Source of the DNA: Streptomyces typhae | GTDB taxonomy: Bacteria; Actinomycetota; Actinomycetes; Streptomycetales; Streptomycetaceae | DNA: 64,000 bases | Assembly: GCF_009755605.1 (NCBI RefSeq) | Contig: NZ_WPNZ01000003.1 | Span: forward strand, 463,713-527,712 | Reading direction: 5' to 3' | Part shown: positions 34,801 through 43,877 of the stretch, piece after piece | How positions within the stretch are numbered: the first letter of the stretch is position 1 | Layout: every line of letters starts with the position of its first letter | Notes under the pieces: model-generated | Database searches by the model: none | What the model saw: the letters and a program-made list of their open reading frames with translations, nothing else | Told to the model about the DNA's origin: nothing | Position numbers and translations under genes: made by a program

Positions 34801-37052
34801 AAGGCCTCCTGGAAGCGGGCCCTGCCGTCGTCGCCCAGATAGTCGCCGTTGCCGTTCTGCGCCTTCGGCATCCGCAGGCCGAAGTCGTAGATCCAGGCGT
34901 TGGTACGGTCCGAGCAGCGCAGCTCGTACGGGCGCTCGTCGGTGACCTCCACGCCCAGGCGCTGGAGGACCGGCAGCACGGCGGACAGCGAGATCTGCGC
35001 GCCCGCCCGGTAGATCTTGAAGCGGCGCTCGTCGGGGGCGGCGCCCACGGGCTCGTACAGGCTGAGCGCGAAGTCCTTGTGGCTCTCCTTGGAGAGCCGC
35101 TCCAGGTGCACGAGGTCGGCGACCGCGGCGCGCGGCGTGTGGTCGGCCTTGTAGCCCTCGGGGAACGCGTGCTGGTAGCGGCGCAGCAGCTCGGCGGCGC
35201 GCTCCTCGCCGCACTCGGCGGTCAGCGCCTCGCCGAAGCCGTCGGCCCAGGAGCGGGCGGCCTCCACGAGCCGGGCCTCGATGCGCTCGACGTCGCTGTC
35301 GGAGAGGTCGGGGACCTCGCCGCCCTTGGGGACGCGGACGACGAAGTGGATGCGGGAGAGGATCGACTCGGTGTTCCAGGCCGTGAAGTCGACGCTGGCG
35401 CCGTTCAGCTCCTCCTTGAGGATGTCGATGATCCGCAGCCGCACACCGGTCGTGTAGCGGTCCCGCGGCAGGTAGACGAGCGCCGAGTAGTAGCGGCCGT
35501 ACTCGTCCTTGCGCAGGTACAGGCGGAGCCGGCGGCGCTCCTGGAGGTAGAGCACCGACGTGACGATGGACCGCAGCGGGTCGGCCGGGGTCTGGAACAG
35601 CTCGTCGCGCGGGTAGGTCTCCAGGATCTGGAGCAGGTCCCGGCCGTCGTGGCTGTTGGGCGAGAAGCCCGCGCCCTTGAGGACCTCGGCGACCTTGCGG
35701 CGGATGACCGGCACCCGGCGCACGGACTCGGTGTACGCGGCCGAGGAGAACAGGCCGAGGAAGCGGCGCTCGCCGACGACGTTGCCCTGCTCGTCGAACT
35801 TCTTCACGCCGACGTAGTCGAGGTAGCTGGGCCGGTGCACCGTGGAGCGGCTGTTGGCCTTCGTCAGGACCAGGAGCTTGTGCTCACGGGCCTTGGCGCG
35901 GGCGTCGGCGGGCAGCCGGTTGAAGGAGGGGCTGACCGGGTGGTGGTCGTCGTCCTCGCTGTGGTGCGGGTCGGCGCGCAGGATGCCGAGGCCGGTGCCG
36001 GGCACGGCGGCGAGCGAGTCGTCCTCCGTCAGGTCGTACTCGCGGTAGCCGAGGAAGGTGAAGTGGTCGGCGGCCAGCCAGCGAAGGAGTTCGCGGGCCT
36101 CCTCGACCTCCTGGTCGCGCAGGTCGTCGGCGGTCGGCTCCTTCGGCAGCTCGTCGGCGATGCGCAGCGCGGAGTCGCGCATCTTCTCCCAGTCCTCGAC
36201 CGTCTCGCGGACGTCGGACAGGATGCGCAGCAGGTCGGCGGTGATCTGCTTCAGGTCGGAGCGGTCGGTCTCACGGTCGATCTCGACGTGGATCCAGGAC
36301 TCGGTGACCGCGTCGTGCGGGCGCTCGGCGGTGCCGTTAGCCCCGGTGTTCGCTCCCGTGTTCGCTCCTGCGGGGAGTACGTCGAGGAGCTTGCCGGTGA
36401 CGTCGCGGCGGACCACGACCTGCGGGTGGATGACGACGTGGATGCCGCGCCCCTGCCGGGACAGCTCATTGGTGACGGAGTCCACCAGGAACGGCATGTC
36501 GTCGGTCACGACCTCGACGACGGAGTGGCTGCACGTCCAGCCGTTCTCCTCGACGGTCGGGGTGTGCACCCGGACGTTGGCCGTGCCCTGGGGGCGGTTC
36601 TCGGCCAGGCGGTAGTGGGAGTGGGCGGCGCCGAAGACGTCGACCGGGTCGCGGTCGGTGAGGTCCTCAGGGGCGGTGTGGAGGTAGTAGCGCTGGAGGA
36701 AGGAGAGCACCTTCGCCTGGTCGGCGTCGGCGGCGTCCGTGGCGTCGGCCTTCTTGGCGGCGGCGTCGGCCTTGGCGGACTTGGGGGCGGTGTCGGTCTT
36801 CGCGGACTTGGGGGCGGCGTCGGTCTTCGCGGAACGGTCTGCCTTGGCGGCGCGGTCACCCTTGGCGTCGGCCCTGGTGGAGCCGTCGGCCTTGGCGGCG
36901 CGGCCCGGTCCGGACCCGCCGGTGGTGCTGCCCCCGCCCGTGGGCCCGGTCGGTGCTCCCATAGGCAGGCGCCCCCCGACCGGGCTGTTCTCAGCTACCC
37001 GGGCGGCCCGCGCGAGCAGCTCGGCCTTGGCTTCGTCCAGCTTGGTCTGCAT
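31872..37052 (-). CDS. gdh: NAD-specific glutamate dehydrogenase, large (180-kDa) class
   Basis: About 1,726 residues. The catalytic core has KVARGGLRWSDRREDFRTE, the lysine motif PVGAKGGFVAK, VVGVGDMSGDVFGNGML and HIFIDPNPD, all typical of the L_180 class that deaminates glutamate to 2-oxoglutarate with NAD. Long N- and C-terminal regulatory domains are present. An unusual Lys/Ala/Asp low-complexity insert of about 60 residues, with repeated SAK-[TA]-DxAPK units, sits near residues 55-115. That makes the protein longer than I would expect for the class. ATG 37052 (MQTKLDEAK) is preferred over ATG 37061, because AGGAG lies only 3 bases before the latter but 12 before the former. The gene stands alone. 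Confidence 0.93.
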   Translation of the reverse strand: MQTKLDEAKAELLARAARVAENSPVGGRLPMGAPTGPTGGGSTTGGSGPGRAAKADGSTRADAKGDRAAKADRSAKTDAAPKSAKTDTAPKSAKADAAAKKADATDAADADQAKVLSFLQRYYLHTAPEDLTDRDPVDVFGAAHSHYRLAENRPQGTANVRVHTPTVEENGWTCSHSVVEVVTDDMPFLVDSVTNELSRQGRGIHVVIHPQVVVRRDVTGKLLDVLPAGANTGANTGANGTAERPHDAVTESWIHVEIDRETDRSDLKQITADLLRILSDVRETVEDWEKMRDSALRIADELPKEPTADDLRDQEVEEARELLRWLAADHFTFLGYREYDLTEDDSLAAVPGTGLGILRADPHHSEDDDHHPVSPSFNRLPADARAKAREHKLLVLTKANSRSTVHRPSYLDYVGVKKFDEQGNVVGERRFLGLFSSAAYTESVRRVPVIRRKVAEVLKGAGFSPNSHDGRDLLQILETYPRDELFQTPADPLRSIVTSVLYLQERRRLRLYLRKDEYGRYYSALVYLPRDRYTTGVRLRIIDILKEELNGASVDFTAWNTESILSRIHFVVRVPKGGEVPDLSDSDVERIEARLVEAARSWADGFGEALTAECGEERAAELLRRYQHAFPEGYKADHTPRAAVADLVHLERLSKESHKDFALSLYEPVGAAPDERRFKIYRAGAQISLSAVLPVLQRLGVEVTDERPYELRCSDRTNAWIYDFGLRMPKAQNGNGDYLGDDGRARFQEAFAAAWTGEAEVDGFNSLVLRAGLNWRQAMVLRAYAKYLRQAGSTFSQDYMEDTLRNNVHTTRLLVSLFEARMSPDRQRAGTELTDGLLEELDGALDQVASLDEDRILRSFLTVIKATLRTNFFQEAAGGKPHGYVSMKFDPQAIPDLPAPRPAYEIWVYSPRVEGVHLRFGKVARGGLRWSDRREDFRTEILGLVKAQMVKNTVIVPVGAKGGFVAKQLPDPSVDRDAWLAEGVACYKTFISALLDITDNLVAGEVVPPADVVRHDEDDTYLVVAADKGTATFSDIANEVAESYNFWLGDAFASGGSAGYDHKGMGITARGAWESVKRHFRELGCDTQTEDFTVVGVGDMSGDVFGNGMLLSEHIRLVAAFDHRHIFIDPNPDAATSYAERRRLFELPRSSWADYNKELLSAGGGVFPRSAKAIQLNAHIREALGIESGAKMTPADLMQAILKAPVDLLWNGGIGTYVKSGTESHADVGDKANDAIRVDGADLRVKVVGEGGNLGLTQLGRIEFARAGGRVNTDAIDNSAGVDTSDHEVNIKILLNAVVQAGDMTVKQRNKLLAEMTDEVGHLVLRNNYAQNTALANSVFEAPSLLHAHQRFMRRLGREGQLDRSLEFLPNDRQIRELLSSGRGLAQPELAVLLAYTKIVTAEELIQTTLPDDEYLRRLLHAYFPQALREQFLDQIDGHALRREIVTTVLVNDTVNSGGSTFLHRLREETGASLEEIVRAQLAAREIFGLGEVWDAVESLDNVVAADVQTRVRLHCRRLVERGTRWLLNNRPQPLQLAETIEFFSDGVARVWDELPKLMRGSDLEWYENIREELTAAGVPDDLAQRVAGFSSAFPSLDIVAVADRMGKEPMAVAEVYYDLADRLRITQLMDRIIELPRADRWQSMARASIREDLYAAHAALTADVLAVGNGEATPEQRFKAWEEKNAAILSRARTTLEEIQGSDAFDLANLSVAMRTMRTLLRTHS

Positions 37053-37260
37053 TGTCCTCATGACTCCTGTCGCGCGCCGTTGCGTGACGTAGAAGGAAGT
37101 GATGTGACGTAACGCCGCGACGCGGGGTCTCCGGTCCCTGTCGACGTTATGCCGCGATGAGCGATGAGCGGGCGGTAATCCGCCATTTCCGGCGAATTCG
37201 TTGGCCGACCCAGGTGTCCGCGACACCCCTGATGCCTGAGTTGTTCCCGGCATCCGCCCG

Positions 37261-37332
37261 GTGATCCGGTCGGCGGTCCGCTCCGTGACCCGCGCCGTGA
37301 TCCGCGCCGCGATCCACTCCGCGATCCGTGCC
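37261..37332. repeat. Tandem array of six 12-bp units upstream of glutamate dehydrogenase
   Basis: Units of the form GYGATCCGYGCC start every 12 bp at 37261, 37273, 37285, 37297, 37309 and 37321. A degenerate unit precedes them at 37249. The array is about 210 bp upstream of the gdh start on the opposite strand. Confidence 0.88.
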
Positions 37333-37394
37333 GCGATGAGTCGTCGGCGAGGCGCCCGGCACGGTTCATGGGCACCGTGTTCTCCGGGCGCGGG

Positions 37395-37416
37395 GCGGAG
37401 GCGACGTCGCCTCCGC
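37395..37416. promoter_or_regulatory. Perfect 22-bp palindrome, operator candidate
   Basis: GCGGAGGCGAC followed at once by its exact complement GTCGCCTCCGC, without a loop. A loopless dyad favours protein binding over termination. It lies between the divergent gdh and PfpI genes. Confidence 0.5.
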
Positions 37417-37506
37417 GGGATATCGCGCTGATCACGGGACCAAGGCTATCGCCCCGCACCGGTAAGTAGTCACGAGCCGCATGTGTACAAAACCTCACAA
37501 CGAACT

Positions 37507-37536
37507 TTGACAGTCTGCACAGTCGCCTCATGTGCT
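37507..37536 (+). promoter_or_regulatory. Candidate promoter of the PfpI-family gene
   Basis: TTGACA (37507-37512) is a perfect -35 hexamer, followed after 18 bp by TGTGCT (37531-37536). Transcription would start near 37543 and leave a leader of about 215 bases that includes the 11-bp array. Confidence 0.5.
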
Positions 37537-37672
37537 AAGGGGGTCGGATCCGGCCACACCCGGGCCGGGGGCGGGCGGGGGGCGCCCTTGGCAAACGGCG
37601 CGGGGCGATGCACGTTGAGCGTGAGGGCACGTGCCGACGCGGCGCGCGCACCTCCGCGACCGACCCGGACAG

Positions 37673-37749
37673 ACCAGCGGACGACCCTCGACCGACCCGC
37701 GACGGACCCACGACAGACCCGCGACAGACCCGCGACAGACCCGGGGAGC
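37673..37749. repeat. Tandem array of seven 11-bp units in the PfpI leader
   Basis: Units start at 37673, 37684, 37695, 37706, 37717, 37728 and 37739, consensus ACCCGCGACAG, with the most regular copies in the middle. A 10-bp partial unit precedes the array at 37663. The last unit overlaps the ribosome binding site GGGGAG of the gene at 37758. Confidence 0.9.
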
Positions 37750-37757
37750 GAACACCC

Positions 37758-38324
37758 ATGGCAGCCAAGATCCTGATCGTCACCGGTGACGCGGCGGAGT
37801 CACTGGAGGTCCTCTACCCTTACCAGCGCCTGCGCGAGGAGGGCTACGACGTCCACATCGCGGCGCCCGCCCGCAAGACGCTCCAGTTCGTGGTGCACGA
37901 CTTCGAGCACGGCTTCGACACGTACACGGAGAAGCCCGGCTACACCTGGCCGGCCGACCTGGCCTTCTCCGAGGTCGATCCGGGTCAGTACGTCGCCCTC
38001 GTCGTCCCCGGCGGCCGGGCCCCCGAGTACCTGCGCAACGACCCGGAGCTCCGCAAGGTCCTCAAGTCCTTCTTCGACGCCGACAAGCCCGTCGCCCAGA
38101 TCTGCCACGGCCCCCTGCTCACCGCGGCCGTGGGCGGCCTCGCCGGCCGCCGGGTCACGGCCTACCCGGCCCTCGAACTCGACATGCAGGCGGCCGGGGC
38201 CACCTTCCAGGACGCGGAAGCGGTGGTCGACGGCACCCTGGTCTCGTCCAGGGCCTGGCCGGATCACTCCGGCTGGATGCGGGAGTTCTTGACAGTGCTG
38301 AGGGCGAAGGCTCCGGTCACTTGA
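37758..38324 (+). CDS. DJ-1/PfpI family protein
   Basis: 188 residues, ATG preceded by GGGGAG. The alpha/beta fold is class-I amidotransferase-like: KILIVTGDAAESLEVLYPYQRLREEG at the start and ALVVPGGRAPEYLRND near 78. The nucleophile elbow is AQICHGP near 115, a Cys followed by His as in PfpI proteases and glyoxalase III-type deglycases. The family protects against glyoxals or degrades peptides; sequence alone does not decide which. It is cytosolic. The stop codon lies in a 29-bp tandem repeat. Confidence 0.9.
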   Translation: MAAKILIVTGDAAESLEVLYPYQRLREEGYDVHIAAPARKTLQFVVHDFEHGFDTYTEKPGYTWPADLAFSEVDPGQYVALVVPGGRAPEYLRNDPELRKVLKSFFDADKPVAQICHGPLLTAAVGGLAGRRVTAYPALELDMQAAGATFQDAEAVVDGTLVSSRAWPDHSGWMREFLTVLRAKAPVT

Positions 38325-38396
38325 GCCTTGGCGTGAGGGTTCCGGTCACTTGAGCCTTCGCGCCAGGGCTCCGGTCACTTGAGCCTTCGCGCCAGG
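38310..38396. repeat. 29-bp tandem repeat x3 carrying the PfpI stop codon
   Basis: Three contiguous 29-bp units at 38310-38338, 38339-38367 and 38368-38396 share CCGGTCACTTGAGCCTT. The TGA of the first copy is the real stop (38322-38324). A further short repeat, CGCTCGGGTTTCGCGC, follows twice at about 38406-38446. Confidence 0.95.
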
Positions 38397-38468
38397 GCTC
38401 CCGCCGCTCGGGTTTCGCGCGCCTTGGGGACGCTCGGGTTTCGCGCCCCCGAGGGGCAAGCGGTCGGC

Positions 38469-39137
38469 TCAGGCCACCAGCTGCTCCGCGGTCTCCACGG
38501 CCTCCCCGAGGCTGTCGACTACGGGGACCCCCGCGGCCTCGAGACTCACCCGGCTGTGCGACCCGCCGGTGTAGAGCACGGCCCGAGCTCCCACGTGGGC
38601 CGCGGCCCGAGCGTCGTCCACCGCGTCCCCGATGACGACGACCTCCTCCACCGCGACCTCCGCGAGCTCCGCGAGATGCCGGACCATCCGCTCGGCCTTC
38701 CCCGCGTGGGAGGTGTCCGTACGCCCGTCGATCCGCACGAACCGCTCCGCGATCCCGTGCCGCCGCACCAGCGGCACCAACTGCTCGTGCGGAGCGAGCG
38801 AAAGCAGCGACTGCGTACGCCCCTGGGCCTGCCGCCCGGCGAGCAGCTCCGCCGCGCCCTCGGCGAGCGCGCACGCGTCCACCCGCGCCCCGTAGTGCTT
38901 GTGGAAGACGGCGTCCATCACGAGCCACTCGTCCTCGGTGGGCAGCCGTCCCATCAGCCGCTCGTAGAACAACGGCACGGGCACGCAGTACAGCTCCCGA
39001 TACCGCTCCAGAGTGATCGGCTCCAGGCCGATCTCCTCGAACGACGCGTTGGTCGCCCCTATGACCGCGTCGATGTCGTGCAGAAGGGTCCCGTTCCAGT
39101 CCCAGACAATGTGCGCCCCGCGCTGCTGCTTCCCCAT
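38469..39137 (-). CDS. HAD-superfamily hydrolase
   Basis: 222 residues from ATG 39137. Motif I is VWDWNGTLL, where the second acidic residue of the usual DxDGT is Asn, a variant seen in many HAD phosphatases with the DWNGT signature. Motif II is near SLLSLAP, motif III is the Lys of HAGKAERM and motif IV is VVVIGDAVDDARAA. The helical cap lies between residues 20 and 90. It probably dephosphorylates a small sugar or nucleotide phosphate; the substrate is unknown. It faces the PfpI gene tail to tail, with the 29-bp array between them. Confidence 0.88.
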   Translation of the reverse strand: MGKQQRGAHIVWDWNGTLLHDIDAVIGATNASFEEIGLEPITLERYRELYCVPVPLFYERLMGRLPTEDEWLVMDAVFHKHYGARVDACALAEGAAELLAGRQAQGRTQSLLSLAPHEQLVPLVRRHGIAERFVRIDGRTDTSHAGKAERMVRHLAELAEVAVEEVVVIGDAVDDARAAAHVGARAVLYTGGSHSRVSLEAAGVPVVDSLGEAVETAEQLVA

Positions 39138-39222
39138 GCGGAAGACCGTACCCGGCACCACCGACAACCCGTCCGGGAATTTTCCGGCCGCGGGGCGGCG
39201 CGGGGCGGCGGGCGGCGACGCG

Positions 39223-39738
39223 CTAGTCCTCGGCCCCGACAAGGTTGGGGATCTCCTGCGTGGCGTACCAGAGCAGTTCGTGGTCCTCGGCCCCGTCGAC
39301 GACGAACTGCGCGTCGTCGTCGCCGTGGTCCGCGGCCCCGAGGGCGTCCGCCGCGGCGGTGACGTCCGCCTCGGCGTCCCCGGAGTCCACGTGCACCGCG
39401 GCCGCCTTGGCCAGCGGCAGCGCGCCCGTGATCCGCACCTCGCCGAGGGCGCCCTGGTCGAGACCGCGGTCGGGGTCGGCGACGGCCGCTCCGTCCGGCA
39501 CGTCCGCCGCGAGGACGACCCGGCGCCGCGGGGTCCCCGGCGCACCGGCGAGCAGCCGCAGCGAGGCGAGTGCCGCCCGGTTCAGGGCCGCGTACTCCAG
39601 CTCCTCGATGTCGTCCGAGACGTACCACTCGCGCAGCGCGGGCGTCACGGCGTACGCGGTCAGCGGCCCGGGTCCCAGCTCACCGGCTTCGTGCGCCTGC
39701 GCGAGGCGGGGCAGGGTCAGGGGTACGTACACGCGCAT
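39223..39738 (-). CDS. Conserved actinobacterial protein (DUF6912-like)
   Basis: 171 residues starting MRVYVPLTLPRLAQAHEAGEL. It contains the conserved TAYAVTPALREWYVSDDIEELEYAAL and a Pro/Arg-bounded VVLAADVP segment. There is no signal peptide or membrane span. Residues 95-150 are acidic. I recognise the N-terminal pattern from a family of unknown function widespread in actinobacteria, near secA. It lies 86 bp upstream of the HAD gene on the same strand and may be co-transcribed. Confidence 0.82.
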   Translation of the reverse strand: MRVYVPLTLPRLAQAHEAGELGPGPLTAYAVTPALREWYVSDDIEELEYAALNRAALASLRLLAGAPGTPRRRVVLAADVPDGAAVADPDRGLDQGALGEVRITGALPLAKAAAVHVDSGDAEADVTAAADALGAADHGDDDAQFVVDGAEDHELLWYATQEIPNLVGAED

Positions 39739-40042
39739 GACGGGCCGCTTTCGTAGTCGCGAGGGCGTCCGGGAGGGCCAGGCGGACCCCCGGGACAGGC
39801 TCTCAGGATACGTGCGCGCGTCCCCCTTCGAGCTGCCGCCCGCCGTCCCCGCCGCGTCCACCCCGGTCCACGCCGTCACCCGCCCCAGCCGCGCCCGCAC
39901 GGCGCCGGCGGCACCTCCGCCCACCCTGATGAGTGAACCGTGCGTCGCCCGCGGAAGCAGCCGCCGCCTCTTGCTCCGCCCCTCGTCACGGCCGTAGAAG
40001 ATCTCCAACACGAAGTTACCGACCGGTATCGAGGAGCCCCGC

Positions 40043-40762
40043 ATGCACCGCACCGCACCCGCACCGACCGCCCCGGCCGCGCCGGCGACTCGTACCGTCC
40101 CGGCCGCTCTGGCCCCCTCGACAGGCCCGACAGGCCCGACAGGCCCGACCGACGAAGCCACGCGGGCGGCGCAGGCCTCCCCCAGCAACGACGCGCCCGC
40201 CCGCCCCCAGGGCACCCCCTCGGCCCTCCGCAAGGTCATGACCCGCCCGCCGCGCCCCACGGGCTCCCGTCCACCCGCGAACCAGCCGCCCACAGGCAAC
40301 CGTCCACTCACGAACCAGCCGCCCGCGGGCCGCCGCCCACCCCCTGGGCGCCCACCCGGGCGGCGCGACCCGCACCGCCCGGCCCCGCACCGCCCGGCCC
40401 CGCTCCGGCGGATCCCCGCCCAGCCGCCCCCGCACCCGGCCGAGCTCTTCACCGAGCTGCTGCTCCTGGTGCTCAGCGGTCAGCGCCCGGTGCACGCGGT
40501 AGCCCGCCACATCGCCCACACCGCGTACGACGACCTGGTGCGGCTCGCGGAGCTGCTGCCGCTGCGCTCCGTCGGCGGCCACCGCCCCGCCGTGCGGCGC
40601 GTCGGCCACTACGAGGTGCGACCGGGCGTCTTCGAGGTCTTCGCCCGCGTCGGCGCGGGCCCCGCACTGCGCGCCCTGGCGTTCCGTCTGCACCTGGGCG
40701 ACGACGAGCGCTGGCGCTGCACGGCGGTGGAGGTCGCGGGGCCCGGCGCACACCGAGGCTGA
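40043..40762 (+). CDS. Rv3235-family protein
   Basis: 239 residues, ATG preceded by GAGGAG at 7 bases. The N-terminal 135 residues are Pro/Arg/Ala-rich and disordered. The conserved part is ELFTELLLLVLSGQRPVHAVARHIAHTAYDDLVRL near 145, then HYEVRPGVFEVFARVGAGPALRALAFRLHL and the C-terminal WRCTAVEV. That is the signature of the Rv3235 family, found next to secA in mycobacteria and streptomycetes. The function is unknown. It converges on secA across a strong terminator. Its stop codon lies in an 18-bp tandem array. Confidence 0.85.
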   Translation: MHRTAPAPTAPAAPATRTVPAALAPSTGPTGPTGPTDEATRAAQASPSNDAPARPQGTPSALRKVMTRPPRPTGSRPPANQPPTGNRPLTNQPPAGRRPPPGRPPGRRDPHRPAPHRPAPLRRIPAQPPPHPAELFTELLLLVLSGQRPVHAVARHIAHTAYDDLVRLAELLPLRSVGGHRPAVRRVGHYEVRPGVFEVFARVGAGPALRALAFRLHLGDDERWRCTAVEVAGPGAHRG

Positions 40763-40862
40763 ACCAGCCGCAGGCCCTCCTCCGGCGGCAGGCACTCCAC
40801 CGGCCGCAGACGCTGAACCAGCCGCCGGCTCTGCACCGGCCGCAGGCCCTGCACCGGCCGCA
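40755..40862. repeat. 18-bp tandem array x6 carrying the Rv3235-family stop codon
   Basis: Six exact-length units start at 40755, 40773, 40791, 40809, 40827 and 40845, consensus GGCCCTGCACCGGCCGCA. The TGA stop (40760-40762) is in the first. A second low-complexity array of GGCACACGGCAGGC units (7 and 14 bp) follows at about 40906-40963. Confidence 0.92.
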
Positions 40863-40977
40863 GGCGCGCACCGGCCACCGCTCCCGGGCGCCGACACGGC
40901 ACACGGCAGGCGGCACACGGCAGGCGGCAGGCGGCACACGGCAGGCGGCACACGGCAGGCCGACAACGCACGCGACA

Positions 40978-41017
40978 GAGTGAGGGCCGGGCACCCCCAG
41001 GTGCCCGGCCCTCACTC
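40978..41017. terminator. Bidirectional 18-bp hairpin between the Rv3235-family gene and secA
   Basis: GAGTGAGGGCCGGGCACC (40978-40995) pairs perfectly with 41000-41017 around the loop CCCA. It is one of the longest perfect stems in the window and separates convergent genes. Confidence 0.85.
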
Positions 41018-41054
41018 AAGCCCTACAGCGGTCTCCGCTCCCCGCTGCGGCTAG

Positions 41055-43877
41055 CTACTTCTTGCGGCGACGCCCGCCCTTCTGGGCCTTGCGCCGCTCC
41101 GCGCGGGTCAGACCGTCGCCGGAGGCGGTGGTGGAACCGGCGGGCTGGTCGGTGGTCGTGAAGTCGCCCTCGTCGACGCCACCCTCGGCGTTCGGCGCCT
41201 GGAAGTGCAGGCGGTCGGGGCGCTGCGGGGCGTCCAGGCCCTTGGCGCGGATCTCGGGGCGGGGGGCGCCGGCCGGCACCGCGTCCTGCGCGCCGTCCTT
41301 GGTGAGGGAGGGCGCCGCGTCGGACACGGGCACCTCCTCGACCTGCTGCTCGACCTGGACCTCCAGGTTGAACAGATAGCCGACGGACTCCTCCTTGATG
41401 CCGTCCATCATGGCGTTGAACATGTCGAAGCCCTCCCGCTGGTACTCGACCAGCGGGTCCTTCTGCGCCATGGCGCGCAGGCCGATGCCCTCCTGGAGGT
41501 AGTCCATCTCGTAGAGGTGCTCGCGCCACTTGCGGTCGAGGACGGAGAGCACGACGCGGCGCTCCAGCTCCCGCATGATGTCGGAGCCGAGCTGCGCCTC
41601 ACGGGCCTCGTACTGCGCGTGGACGTCGTCCTTGATGGCCTCGGAGATGAACTCGGCCGTCAGACCCGCACGGTCGCCGATCTCGTCCTCGAGCTCCTCG
41701 ATGGTGACCTTCACCGGGTAGAGCTGCTTGAAGGCGCCCCACAGCCGGTCGAGGTCCCACTCCTCGGCGAAGCCCTCGGCGGTCTCCGCGGAGACGTAAG
41801 CGTCGATGGTGTCGTCCATGAAGTGCACGATCTGCTCGTGCAGGTCCTCGCCCTCCAGGACGCGGCGGCGCTCGCCGTAGATGACCTCGCGCTGGCGGTT
41901 GAGGACCTCGTCGTACTTCAGGACGTTCTTACGCGTCTCGAAGTTCTGCTGCTCGACCTGCGACTGGGCGGACGCGATCGCACGCGTCACCATCTTGTTC
42001 TCGATCGGCACGTCGTCCGGCACGTTGGCCATCGACATCACGCGCTCGACCATCTGGGCCTTGAACAGACGCATCAGGTCGTCGCCGAGCGACAGGTAGA
42101 AGCGGGACTCGCCGGGGTCGCCCTGACGGCCGGAACGGCCGCGGAGCTGGTTGTCGATACGGCGCGACTCGTGCCGCTCGGTGCCGAGGACGTAGAGCCC
42201 GCCGAGGTCCTTGACCTCTTCGAACTCGGCCTTCACGGAGCGCTCGGCCTTCTCCAGGGCGGCGGGCAGCGCGGCCGCCCACTCCTCGACGTGCTCGACG
42301 GGGTCGAGGCCGCGCTGGCGCAGCTCCGCCTCGGCGAGGTCGTCGGGGTTGCCGCCGAGCTTGATGTCGGTGCCTCGTCCGGCCATGTTCGTGGCGACGG
42401 TGACGGCGCCCTTGCGGCCGGCCTGGGCGACGATCGTCGCCTCCCGGTCGTGCTGCTTGGCGTTCAGGACCTCGTGCTGGACACCGCGCTTGGAGAGCTG
42501 CTGCGAGAGGTACTCGGACTTCTCGACGGAGGTGGTGCCGACCAGGATCGGCTGGCCCTTCTCGTGCTTCTCCGCGATGTCGTCGACGACGGCGGCGAAC
42601 TTGGCGACCTCGGTGCGGTAGATCAGGTCCGACTGGTCGGCGCGGACCATGGGCCGGTTCGTCGGGATCGGGACGACGCCCAGCTTGTAGATCTGGTGGA
42701 ACTCGGCGGCCTCCGTCATGGCCGTACCGGTCATTCCGGAGAGCTTGCCGTAGAGCCGGAAGAAGTTCTGGAGGGTGATGGTCGCAAGGGTCTGGTTCTC
42801 GTCCTTGATGTCCACCCCTTCCTTCGCCTCGATCGCCTGGTGCATGCCCTCGTTGTAGCGGCGGCCGGCGAGGATACGGCCGGTGTGCTCGTCGACGATC
42901 ATGACTTCGCCGTCGATGACGACGTAGTCCTTGTCCTTCTTGAAGAGTTCCTTGGCCTTGATGGCGTTGTTCAGATAGCCCACGAGCGGGGTGTTCACCG
43001 ACTCGTAGAGGTTGTCGATGCCCAGCCAGTCCTCGACCTTGGCGACGCCGGACTCGTGGATGGCGACGGTGCGCTTCTTCTCGTCGACCTCGTAGTCCCC
43101 GGTCTCCTCGATGCCCTTGAGGGGCTCGCCGGGCTTGCCCTTGGTGAGGCGGGTGACCAGCTTGGCGAAGTCGCCGTACCACTTCGTGGCCTGGTCGGCG
43201 GGGCCGGAGATGATCAGCGGCGTACGGGCTTCGTCGACGAGGATCGAGTCGACCTCGTCCACGATCGCGTAGTTGTGGCCGCGCTGGACCAGCTCGTCCT
43301 TCGACCACGCCATGTTGTCGCGCAGGTAGTCGAAGCCGAATTCGTTGTTCGTGCCGTACGTGATGTCGCAGTTGTACATCTCGCGGCGCTGGGCCGGCGG
43401 CATGTTCGCCAGGATGCAGCCGACGCTCAGGCCGAGGAACTTGTGGACGCGGCCCATCATTTCGGAGTCGCGCTCGGCCAGATAGTCGTTGACCGTGATC
43501 AGGTGCACGCCCTTGCCCGAGAGTGCGTTCAGATACGCGGGCAGCGTGCCGACGAGTGTCTTGCCCTCACCGGTCTTCATCTCGGCCACATAGCCGAGGT
43601 GCAGGGCGGCGCCGCCCATCAGCTGCACGTCGTAGTGCCGCTGGCCGAGGACGCGCTTGGCGGCCTCGCGCACCGTCGCGAAGGCCTCGGGCAGCAGGTC
43701 GTCGAGGGTTTCGCCGTCGGCGAACCGCTCCTTGTACTCCGCGGTCAGCGCGCGCAGCTCGGCGTCGGAGAGGGCGGTGAAGTCCTCTTCGATGGAGTTG
43801 ACCTGGTCCGCGATGCGGTGCAGCTTGCGCAGGATCTTGCCTTCGCCTGCACGCATGATCTTCGAGAGGACGGACAC
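41055..43877 (-). CDS. secA: Preprotein translocase ATPase SecA
   Basis: 940 residues. GTG 43877 follows AGGAGA by about 9 bases. Walker A is MKTGEGKT near 104 and the DEAD-type motif [17 protein letters not shown] near 205. RMNVEGRG-equivalents read [14 protein letters not shown] near 490 and [16 protein letters not shown] near 575, followed by the helical scaffold. It drives protein export through SecYEG. The C-terminus is a disordered tail ending KGGRRRKK; the Cys-rich zinc motif of enterobacterial SecA is absent, as usual in actinobacteria. It is monocistronic. Confidence 0.97.
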   Translation of the reverse strand: MSVLSKIMRAGEGKILRKLHRIADQVNSIEEDFTALSDAELRALTAEYKERFADGETLDDLLPEAFATVREAAKRVLGQRHYDVQLMGGAALHLGYVAEMKTGEGKTLVGTLPAYLNALSGKGVHLITVNDYLAERDSEMMGRVHKFLGLSVGCILANMPPAQRREMYNCDITYGTNNEFGFDYLRDNMAWSKDELVQRGHNYAIVDEVDSILVDEARTPLIISGPADQATKWYGDFAKLVTRLTKGKPGEPLKGIEETGDYEVDEKKRTVAIHESGVAKVEDWLGIDNLYESVNTPLVGYLNNAIKAKELFKKDKDYVVIDGEVMIVDEHTGRILAGRRYNEGMHQAIEAKEGVDIKDENQTLATITLQNFFRLYGKLSGMTGTAMTEAAEFHQIYKLGVVPIPTNRPMVRADQSDLIYRTEVAKFAAVVDDIAEKHEKGQPILVGTTSVEKSEYLSQQLSKRGVQHEVLNAKQHDREATIVAQAGRKGAVTVATNMAGRGTDIKLGGNPDDLAEAELRQRGLDPVEHVEEWAAALPAALEKAERSVKAEFEEVKDLGGLYVLGTERHESRRIDNQLRGRSGRQGDPGESRFYLSLGDDLMRLFKAQMVERVMSMANVPDDVPIENKMVTRAIASAQSQVEQQNFETRKNVLKYDEVLNRQREVIYGERRRVLEGEDLHEQIVHFMDDTIDAYVSAETAEGFAEEWDLDRLWGAFKQLYPVKVTIEELEDEIGDRAGLTAEFISEAIKDDVHAQYEAREAQLGSDIMRELERRVVLSVLDRKWREHLYEMDYLQEGIGLRAMAQKDPLVEYQREGFDMFNAMMDGIKEESVGYLFNLEVQVEQQVEEVPVSDAAPSLTKDGAQDAVPAGAPRPEIRAKGLDAPQRPDRLHFQAPNAEGGVDEGDFTTTDQPAGSTTASGDGLTRAERRKAQKGGRRRKK

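Larger units (their letters stand above)
37053..37757. other. 705-bp intergenic region with three repeat or dyad structures and a promoter
   Basis: No convincing gene is present. From left to right it contains a 12-bp-period array (37261-37332), a perfect 22-bp palindrome (37395-37416), a candidate promoter for the PfpI gene (37507-37536) and an 11-bp-period array (37673-37749). Short minus-strand frames here encode only Arg/Gly/Asp repeats dictated by the 12-bp array. Confidence 0.8.

Noticed and set aside
31332..37112. A 1,900-codon open frame antisense to glutamate dehydrogenase
   Set aside because: High GC leaves the complementary frames open. The minus strand encodes a complete, recognisable enzyme; the plus frame has a composition of Val/Leu/Gly/Arg without motifs.
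37147..37531. Short minus frames with Arg/Gly/Asp tetrapeptide repeats in the gdh upstream region
   Set aside because: The peptide pattern is dictated by the 12-bp DNA array in all frames; no ribosome binding site was convincing.
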